6,085 nt of DNA from contig DAAV01000119.1 of the NCBI GenBank assembly GCA_001701295.1, positions 3,608 through 9,692 of the forward strand. The letters run 5' to 3'. Position 1 is the first letter of the stretch, and every line of letters begins with the position of its first letter. Source of the stretch: Bacteroidales bacterium H10. Lineage in GTDB: Bacteria; Bacteroidota; Bacteroidia; Bacteroidales; Muribaculaceae. A program made the position numbers and the translations under genes. A model generated the notes under the pieces. It worked only from the letters and a program-made list of their open reading frames with translations, had not been told where the DNA came from and made no database searches. Shown here piece by piece: positions 1 through 4,936 of this stretch.

Positions 1-543
1 ACAACGATCAAACTCGTGTTTGACAATGCGGGGAGTTCGACTGTGAGCTATATGCGCGACAAATTCATGCCAGCGGGCAAAAAGATCTCTGACAATCCCA
101 ATGCCTTCGCACAGAAGAACAACGCATCTGTATTCGACATAGTTAAAAAAGACAAAAACGCACTCGGCATAATAAGCGTCAGCTGGCTTGGTGATGATCT
201 GAGCGCGGCAAAAAGCATTCCGGTTGATCAGCGCTACGAAGGGTATAAGAATGAAAACGATACGATAGCGACCAACCTCACTACGGAGGTCAATATTCTT
301 AAGGTAAGCAACCCTACGGAAGAGAATGATTTCAATCCTATCGCATACAAACCTTATCAGGTATATATAAATTCAGGAGAATATCCGTTATTCAGAAAGG
401 TATATATGATCTCCACGGCCTCCAAGAGCACTGTTCTCAACAGTTTTTATATGTTCGTCACAGGGTTTGCAGGTCAGAAGATAATCTCAAAGACGGGTAT
501 ACTCCCCTACCACATGAATGCCCGTGTCGTGGAGCTTAAATAA
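1..543 (+). CDS. PstS-like phosphate/substrate-binding protein, C-terminal part (5' end outside window)
   Basis: The reading frame is open from base 1, so the start lies upstream; 180 codons remain of a family usually near 270-300 residues. The visible part begins TIKLVFDNAGSSTV, the FDNxxSSTV-type segment seen in Bacteroidales PstS-like proteins of the PBP_like_2 class. It continues through a GIISVSWLGDD strand-turn region and ends with GQKIISKTGILPYHMNARVVELK-type sequence, where the GQxII-K-G-LP pattern is the usual C-terminal helix of this family. Such proteins are periplasmic and bind an oxyanion, classically phosphate. No PstABC permease genes are visible here. The next gene is a TPR protein 109 bases downstream, and in Bacteroidales this pair commonly follows exbB/exbD/tonB, so the protein may serve TonB-linked envelope functions rather than a classical Pst transporter. 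The ligand cannot be decided from the sequence. No terminator is seen before the TPR gene, which fits co-transcription. Confidence 0.85.
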   Translation, partial: TTIKLVFDNAGSSTVSYMRDKFMPAGKKISDNPNAFAQKNNASVFDIVKKDKNALGIISVSWLGDDLSAAKSIPVDQRYEGYKNENDTIATNLTTEVNILKVSNPTEENDFNPIAYKPYQVYINSGEYPLFRKVYMISTASKSTVLNSFYMFVTGFAGQKIISKTGILPYHMNARVVELK

Positions 544-652
544 ACCATAAATGCCAAACATAATCTAAAGGCAAAGAGCGGCCAGGAAGCATTTGCATCA
601 GATTGTGTCGCGGACCACTAACCTGATTGGAAACAAACATAATCATAATTAT
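544..652 (+). other. Intergenic leader between the PstS-like and TPR genes
   Basis: This 109-base gap shows no convincing intrinsic terminator and no forward TAnnTTTG promoter; the closest string, AGCATTTG at 588-595, lacks the TA. The simplest reading is that the TPR gene is transcribed from the upstream operon. The last bases before the ATG at 653 are A/T-rich, typical of Bacteroidetes leaders that lack a Shine-Dalgarno sequence. Confidence 0.45.
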
Positions 653-2284
653 ATGAAACTTAAAAGAATTCTCACTTTATGTCTGGCCGGCGCGTCGATA
701 AGCGCCTTTGCACAGACTCATGTCGAAGGAGAGGAGTATTACAAAGCTGACCAGCTTGACAATGCCAAGGATCTCCTTCTGCGCAGTCTCAACAACCCTC
801 GGACTGACAAGGCTGTCTCCGACTATTATCTCGGCCTCATAGCGATCGAGGAAAACAAAAACTCAGATGCCGCCAACTATTTCAACCAGGGCGTCGCAGC
901 CAATCCTGAATATGCCTACAATTATGTAGGCCAGGGTCTGCTCAAGCTCATGGCCGGAGATGTGAAAGAAGCAGAGGAACTCTTCAAGCAGGCAGACAAG
1001 CTCTCGAAGAAAGACGCCTCTCTGCAGATAGCCATCGCGCGTGCATACGATCGCGTCGATCCGGTGCGTTTCGAGAAGCAGATCGCCAAACAGGTCGAGA
1101 AAGCACGCAAATTCAACATGGAGAATCCCGACATATATATATTCGAGGGAGACCAGGCACGCGAGCAGAAAGACTGGGGCAAGGCCGCAGGCATGTATGA
1201 GATGGCTTCAGGTTATGACAACAACGCCACTGCAGCATATGTCAAGTACGCCAACCTCTACACAATGGTCAACCCAGATTACGCCATCAAAATGCTCAAC
1301 AATCTTCTCAGCGTGAATCCGACCTCGGCCTTAGGCCAGCGCGAGCTCGCAAACGCATATTACAATAAGAAAGATTATGCCAACGCAGCCGCACAATATG
1401 GCAAATATGTGCAGAATCCGAGTCACTTCAAGAGCGATGAAAACCGCTATGCGTTCCTCCTTTTCTACGGTCAGGACTATAAGAAAGGTTACGACTATGC
1501 GTCCAAACTTCTTGCCGAAGATCCGAAGAACTTCACCGCACAGCGCTATCAGTTCATGAACGCCGCGCAGATTCCGGAGATGAAAGATCAGCTTCTTCCC
1601 CTTGCCGAGGCTCTTTATGCAAACCACAAGGCAAATCCTTCGGCCAACAAATTCGCGAGCATCGACTTCACTCTGATCTCCAATGAGCTGCTGAGTGCGA
1701 AACGTCCCGACGAAGCTATCGCCGTTCTTCAGGAAGGTATAAAGGAAATGCCTGATTTCGCAGACTTCAACAAGAGCCTTGCTTTCGCATATCTCGACCA
1801 GAACAATCTGTCGAAGACTGCCGACGAATATGAAGTTTATCTGTCAAAGATCGAACCAGGTTACAATGACTTCATCCAGCAGGCGACTTTCGATTTCTAT
1901 GCCGGTGTAGAGAACAAGGCAGACGCCGCCAAGGCAGCTAAATATTTTGACGCGGCAAAAGCTAACGCAGACAAGGCAAAGACAATTCTCCCCGACAACT
2001 ACAAGCCTGTAAAGATCTACGGAGACATCGCCAAGCAGACCGCACCAAACGAAGACGCAGCCGAGAAAGCGGCAGTTCCCGATTACGAGGCAGCTGTCGT
2101 CCTTCTTGAAGGAGCATCAGACACTTCAAGATACGCACGCGATGCAAAAGAGATGTACATGTACCTCGGCAACTACTATCTGAACCAGAACAACGTTGCC
2201 AAAGCCAAAGAAAATTACAACAAGATTTTCAAGTACGATCCCGACAACGCGGAGCTCCGCAAATTCGTCGACGGCCTGAAATAA
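653..2284 (+). CDS. Exported tetratricopeptide-repeat protein (TPR scaffold)
   Basis: A protein of 543 residues. I chose the ATG at 653 because it begins a clean signal peptide (MKLKRIL, then a hydrophobic LCLAGASIS core and an AFA|Q cleavage site near residue 20). An in-frame TTG at 593 would put 20 polar, His/Asn-rich residues before it and spoil the signal. The mature chain is almost entirely helical TPR-like units with the spaced small/aromatic pattern, for example around residues 25-60 (AxxYYKADQLDNAKDLL-like), 60-125, 185-290, 365-410 and a canonical final unit at about 500-540 (YLGNYYLNQNNVAKAKENY). The region at about 435-490 is Ala/Lys/Asp-rich. There is no catalytic domain and no membrane anchor beyond the signal. 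The likely role is a periplasmic protein-protein scaffold working with the PstS-like protein and, by family context, an ExbBD-TonB system; its exact partner is unknown. A strong terminator follows 50 bases after the stop. Confidence 0.88.
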   Translation: MKLKRILTLCLAGASISAFAQTHVEGEEYYKADQLDNAKDLLLRSLNNPRTDKAVSDYYLGLIAIEENKNSDAANYFNQGVAANPEYAYNYVGQGLLKLMAGDVKEAEELFKQADKLSKKDASLQIAIARAYDRVDPVRFEKQIAKQVEKARKFNMENPDIYIFEGDQAREQKDWGKAAGMYEMASGYDNNATAAYVKYANLYTMVNPDYAIKMLNNLLSVNPTSALGQRELANAYYNKKDYANAAAQYGKYVQNPSHFKSDENRYAFLLFYGQDYKKGYDYASKLLAEDPKNFTAQRYQFMNAAQIPEMKDQLLPLAEALYANHKANPSANKFASIDFTLISNELLSAKRPDEAIAVLQEGIKEMPDFADFNKSLAFAYLDQNNLSKTADEYEVYLSKIEPGYNDFIQQATFDFYAGVENKADAAKAAKYFDAAKANADKAKTILPDNYKPVKIYGDIAKQTAPNEDAAEKAAVPDYEAAVVLLEGASDTSRYARDAKEMYMYLGNYYLNQNNVAKAKENYNKIFKYDPDNAELRKFVDGLK

Positions 2285-2334
2285 GCCTAAACGACAACGG
2301 ATCGGGATCAATCTGATTCTATAATATAGTTATC

Positions 2335-2366
2335 AACGCCAGATTCTTGATGAATCTGCCGTTTTT
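2335..2366 (+). terminator. Intrinsic terminator of the PstS-like/TPR operon
   Basis: A stem made of CG, a C.C mismatch and CAGATTC (2337-2346) pairs with GAATCTG, C and CG (2352-2361) across a five-base TTGAT loop. Flanking AA (2335-2336) can pair with the first Ts. The stem is followed directly by five Ts (2362-2366). It sits about 50 bases after the TPR stop codon and separates that operon from the A/T-rich module downstream. Confidence 0.85.
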
Positions 2367-2479
2367 ATATACATAGATTTTGAGTAAGTAGCTGCTAAGA
2401 ATAAATTGCGGTTTTGGCTTCTGTACTCCTACAATTTACCACCAAATAAACCAAATAATAAGCAATATACACCATAAAT

Positions 2480-2494
2480 AAAACTTATGCTTTA
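2480..2494 (+). repeat. 15-base direct repeat, left copy
   Basis: AAAACTTATGCTTTA occurs here and again, identically, at 4738-4752. The two copies bracket the promoter and both genes of the A/T-rich module. Bases on either side of the 15-mer differ between copies. It could be a target duplication or recombination site, or a coincidence favoured by the A/T-rich sequence. Confidence 0.5.
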
Positions 2495-2521
2495 TTTTTT
2501 ACAACATATTTTATATTTTAG

Positions 2522-2552
2522 TTGCAAAATTAAACATTTTTACATACATTTG
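2522..2552 (+). promoter_or_regulatory. Bacteroidetes-type promoter for the C10-like gene
   Basis: A -33 TTG (2522-2524) is followed, after exactly 20 bases, by TACATTTG (2545-2552), a full match to the Bacteroidetes -7 consensus TAnnTTTG. The predicted transcription start falls roughly at 2556-2562, giving a leader of about 20 bases before the ATG at 2579. It should drive both genes of the module, which are only 18 bases apart. Confidence 0.75.
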
Positions 2553-2578
2553 CTACGGAATTACTAAAATAATAATTT

Positions 2579-3850
2579 ATGAACTACCCGAATCTAAGTA
2601 AAGCTATATGGGCCCTTGGAGCTGCAATAGCTTTGGTATCATGCTCATCAGATTATGAACCGTCTGAACCGTCCATAACTCCAACCAGCACACGTGCAGT
2701 TGCTGACGTCGCGCATACTTTCACTATCCAACAGGCACAATTAATTGCCAACACTAAATTAAAAAAAAGCGCTATATCCGCACAAGGAGCGAATATAAAA
2801 CCTATAATGGCACAAAACGAAGTCAATGTTGCAACATTGCTCTCGGATACGGTTGCTTATGTAATAAATTATAAAAATAATGAAGGTTTCGCAATAATAG
2901 CAAATGACAACCGAATAGATCCGATATTGGCCTATAGCAACAAGGGCAATTTTTCCGATGAAAACATAATGGCCAAAGCATTTTTCTTGGATAAAATAGA
3001 AGGATATTTAGCTTCTCTTGATGAAAATGGAGTTCTCTCAACGCAAATCAATAATACCGAGAATGCCCCGGTACGACGTATCATTGTGGAACCTCAGATA
3101 ACAATAGAACTGAGTCCGACAGATCCATTTAATAAGCAAGTAAATAAAGAACACCCAGGATGTCATGCAGGCTTTGTGAACGTGGCTGCCGCCAATATAA
3201 TTTCCCATACATTAAAAAAATTGACTTACCATAATTATTTCTACGATTTTGAATCTATAAACTACGCTCTAAACCAAGGATATGGATTTAATCCTGTTAA
3301 TCCAGGATTAATAAATCCATTAGGATTTATCGAAACCAATTACCCAAGACAATTCATTTATTCCTACGATGGTTCCGTAAGTGCCTATAATCAACTTTTA
3401 TATGACCTTGGTAAAGATGATGGAACTATATATCATTACCAAGAATCTTATGGTAGTGATTATGGAGTTACCACAACGTTACCTTGGAGTGTTATTCCAG
3501 TTTTAGAAAATATGGGGCTGACATTAACTGAAAAGACTTCTGACCACGACATCAACAATATCGTCACATTGTTATTCGACGGTTATTTAGTAAATATGTC
3601 TGGTACTATTATTAAAAACGATGGGGGCGGATATCCCGACAACAATTTATTCAGAGGACCAATTGCTTGGGTAATAGATGGATGTAACGTCACTTTAGAT
3701 AACAATAACAAAGTAAAATCGGGAGAATTGCATATAGTTTGGGGACTTTTTGATTTAGGGAATGGCTATTTTTCATATCCAATCCTAACAATGGAAGATC
3801 AACATCATATAAATCTATTATATCATTTTGGAGTTAAATCGAATGAATAA
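2579..3850 (+). CDS. C10 (streptopain-like) family lipoprotein lacking the catalytic residues: probable pseudoprotease
   Basis: A protein of 423 residues. The ATG at 2579 has an in-frame TAA two codons upstream and opens a lipoprotein signal with lipobox LVSC (Cys22) followed by SSDYE, an acidic stretch resembling Bacteroidetes surface-export signals. Residues about 45-145 resemble the Spi/streptopain prodomain (YVINYKNNEGFAIIANDNR, then DPILAYS). Residues about 165-400 follow the C10 protease layout: PFN (183-185), the nucleophile-helix segment GFVNVAAANII (198-208), GYLVNMSG (335-342), IAWVIDG (362-368) and LHIVWG...NGYF (384-398). In active members these read W-x-Q-x-x-PFN, GCVATAMAQIM, HAWVIDG and HxNWGW. 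Here Trp178, Gln180, Cys199, His362, Asn387 and Trp390 are Leu, Pro, Phe, Ile, Val and Leu. The frame is intact, so this looks like a maintained non-enzymatic protein rather than a decayed gene. Base composition is A/T-rich compared with the flanking genes. The role is unknown; a decoy, inhibitor or ligand-binding function is conceivable. Confidence 0.8.
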   Translation: MNYPNLSKAIWALGAAIALVSCSSDYEPSEPSITPTSTRAVADVAHTFTIQQAQLIANTKLKKSAISAQGANIKPIMAQNEVNVATLLSDTVAYVINYKNNEGFAIIANDNRIDPILAYSNKGNFSDENIMAKAFFLDKIEGYLASLDENGVLSTQINNTENAPVRRIIVEPQITIELSPTDPFNKQVNKEHPGCHAGFVNVAAANIISHTLKKLTYHNYFYDFESINYALNQGYGFNPVNPGLINPLGFIETNYPRQFIYSYDGSVSAYNQLLYDLGKDDGTIYHYQESYGSDYGVTTTLPWSVIPVLENMGLTLTEKTSDHDINNIVTLLFDGYLVNMSGTIIKNDGGGYPDNNLFRGPIAWVIDGCNVTLDNNNKVKSGELHIVWGLFDLGNGYFSYPILTMEDQHHINLLYHFGVKSNE

Positions 3851-3868
3851 ATTTTAATACACATACTT

Positions 3869-4723
3869 ATGGAAAAGATATATATAACAATATGTTTGGC
3901 ATTGCTCTGTGTAATGCCAGTGAAAGCGGAAGAAAATAATGATTATGAAAGTCAATCCGATAACCAGGAATTAGGTTTAGGGTATATAAGCGAGGGGACT
4001 GTATGGGAATACGCCGGATTAGTTCTTAAACAAGACTTTGATCCGAACGCAGAATCAATTCCGGACGTATTCGAAACCCGATACTACCGAGACTGGATCG
4101 AGGGCACCGAGATTATCGATGGCGTGACGTACATGAAAGTTTATTCCGCTTCAGACGCCACAGACTATCAGGTTCGTTCAACAAAATATATACGCACCGA
4201 GAATGAAAAAGTATATTTGCTTGCAGAGAATGAAGAAGGTGTCCTAAAAGAAGATCTTCTGTTTGACTATTCATTGCGAACCGGTGATAAAATTGATGTC
4301 TCCCTGATATTAAATGGTTTAATCGCATCCCGTTACAAAGTTTCCTTAACATGCCTTAACACTGAAAATGAAACATTTGCAAATAAACCTTTAACAACAA
4401 TGAAAATGGAGATTTCCGAAATTGACGGAAATCCGGGAGAACCCCTCTTTACTCCTATCAAATGGATAATAGGCATCGGGAGTGAGACAGGTCTGTTTGA
4501 CAACGTACAGAGTCCCGAATCGGGAGGAACCAGACTTTTGAGCGTCTACCACAACGGAGAGCTTATATACCAGCCTAATCCTTCGGGCATAAACGATGTC
4601 ATAGATGAAATGAAAAATGAAATCATTAATAACAAGAAATATCATATTGACGGCAGAGAATTCCGTGAAGGAGATTCCGGTATCTACATTCAGAACGGCC
4701 GTAAAGTGATGAAGAGTCACTGA
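3869..4723 (+). CDS. Secreted protein of an uncharacterised Bacteroidales family with a sorting-domain-like C-terminal tail
   Basis: A protein of 284 residues, starting 18 bases after the previous stop and in the same frame, so the two genes are almost certainly co-transcribed. The ATG at 3869 opens a type I signal peptide (hydrophobic ITICLALLCVM core, cleavage after VKA near residue 20). The mature part resembles Bacteroidales secreted proteins that carry, in order, a GTVWEY motif (43-48), IIDGVTYMKVYS (82-93), a KVYLLAENE strand (114-122), LLFDYSLRTGD (130-140), IGIGSETGLF (201-210) and LLSVYHNGELIYQ (223-235). After a linker, residues 248-284 end in YHIDGREF and GIYIQNGRKV, like the C-terminal modules of many Bacteroidetes secreted proteins. 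No catalytic motif is recognised. The family function is unknown to me. It is much longer than the small inhibitors found beside some C10 proteases, so an inhibitor assignment is not supported. Confidence 0.72.
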   Translation: MEKIYITICLALLCVMPVKAEENNDYESQSDNQELGLGYISEGTVWEYAGLVLKQDFDPNAESIPDVFETRYYRDWIEGTEIIDGVTYMKVYSASDATDYQVRSTKYIRTENEKVYLLAENEEGVLKEDLLFDYSLRTGDKIDVSLILNGLIASRYKVSLTCLNTENETFANKPLTTMKMEISEIDGNPGEPLFTPIKWIIGIGSETGLFDNVQSPESGGTRLLSVYHNGELIYQPNPSGINDVIDEMKNEIINNKKYHIDGREFREGDSGIYIQNGRKVMKSH

Positions 4724-4737
4724 TATTCTCTCAACAC

Positions 4738-4752
4738 AAAACTTATGCTTTA
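4738..4752 (+). repeat. 15-base direct repeat, right copy
   Basis: This is identical to 2480-2494 and lies 14 bases after the stop of the second module gene. Here the repeat also forms the left part of a short palindrome, TTATGC-TTTA-GCATAA (4743-4758), whose right arm is absent at the left copy. Confidence 0.5.
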
Positions 4753-4782
4753 GCATAAACTTCGAACATCGCGCTACTCAAA

Positions 4783-4825
4783 AGCCACGACAGACAAAAC
4801 AAACGTCTGCCGTGGCTATTATTAT
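4783..4825 (+). terminator. Intrinsic terminator after the two-gene module
   Basis: AGCCACGACAGAC (4783-4795) pairs with GTCTGCCGTGGCT (4805-4817) over a nine-base A/C-rich loop. This makes a 13-position stem with a single A.C mismatch. The 3' tail ATTATTAT is only moderately T-rich, and the 5' side is A-rich. It ends transcription from the module about 60 bases before the nqrA promoter. Confidence 0.75.
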
Positions 4826-4865
4826 CAGTCCAAATCCATAATCGCCAGCGGTATTTTAAATGTTT

Positions 4866-4887
4866 TCTTTTGAAAATCTTTTGGAAA
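4866..4887 (+). repeat. 11-base tandem repeat over the nqrA -33 region
   Basis: TCTTTTGAAAA (4866-4876) is followed immediately by TCTTTTGGAAA (4877-4887), differing at one position. The spacing is close to one helical turn, and the second unit contains the -33 TTG. It could be a binding site for a regulator or an upstream A/T element; neither can be shown from sequence alone. Confidence 0.4.
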
Positions 4888-4911
4888 GGTTGGCGATTTT
4901 ATATATTTTTG
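4881..4911 (+). promoter_or_regulatory. Bacteroidetes-type promoter for nqrA
   Basis: TTG (4881-4883), 20 bases, then TATTTTTG (4904-4911), a full match to TAnnTTTG. The spacing is the same as in the promoter at 2522-2552. The predicted start lies near 4915-4921, about 20 bases before the nqrA ATG. An 8-base inverted repeat (AATCGCCA at 4840-4847, TGGCGATT at 4891-4898) has its right arm inside the promoter spacer. Confidence 0.78.
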
Positions 4912-4936
4912 CAAAATAATCCCAAACAGCTAGGTA

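Larger units (their letters stand above)
2367..2578. other. A/T-rich intergenic region upstream of the C10-like gene
   Basis: No gene is supported here. The region holds an imperfect 9-base tandem repeat (CCAAATAAA/CCAAATAAT at 2442-2459), the left copy of a 15-base direct repeat (2480-2494), and the promoter of the following gene (2522-2552). Base composition falls sharply compared with the TPR gene, marking the left edge of a compositionally distinct block. Confidence 0.6.

Noticed and set aside
555..562. Minus-strand TATGTTTG (CAAACATA on +) as an antisense promoter
   Set aside because: The -7 match alone is expected by chance in A/T-rich DNA, and no plausible gene reads leftward from it.
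593..652. TTG at 593 as the start of the TPR gene
   Set aside because: It would add 20 polar residues in front of a complete signal peptide that begins at the ATG at 653.
2442..2459. CCAAATAAA/CCAAATAAT tandem as a meaningful repeat or array
   Set aside because: Only two imperfect 9-base units in A/T-rich sequence; no array, spacer pattern or link to a promoter.
2367..2578. Insertion-sequence remnant or small RNA gene in the intergenic region
   Set aside because: No transposase fragment, terminal inverted repeats or internal stable RNA fold could be recognised.
3161..3163. Cys195 as a relocated nucleophile of the C10-like protein
   Set aside because: It lies four residues before the helix position normally occupied by the Cys, and the catalytic His (Ile362) and oxyanion Gln (Pro180) are also missing, so activity is unlikely.
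3869..4723. Second module gene as a small C10 inhibitor of the Spi/staphostatin type
   Set aside because: It is 284 residues with a multi-motif body and a sorting-like tail, unlike the much smaller known inhibitors, and no inhibitor motif is visible.
4932..4934. AGG just before nqrA as a Shine-Dalgarno site
   Set aside because: Only two bases separate it from the ATG, too close to function, and Bacteroidetes genes usually lack such sites.
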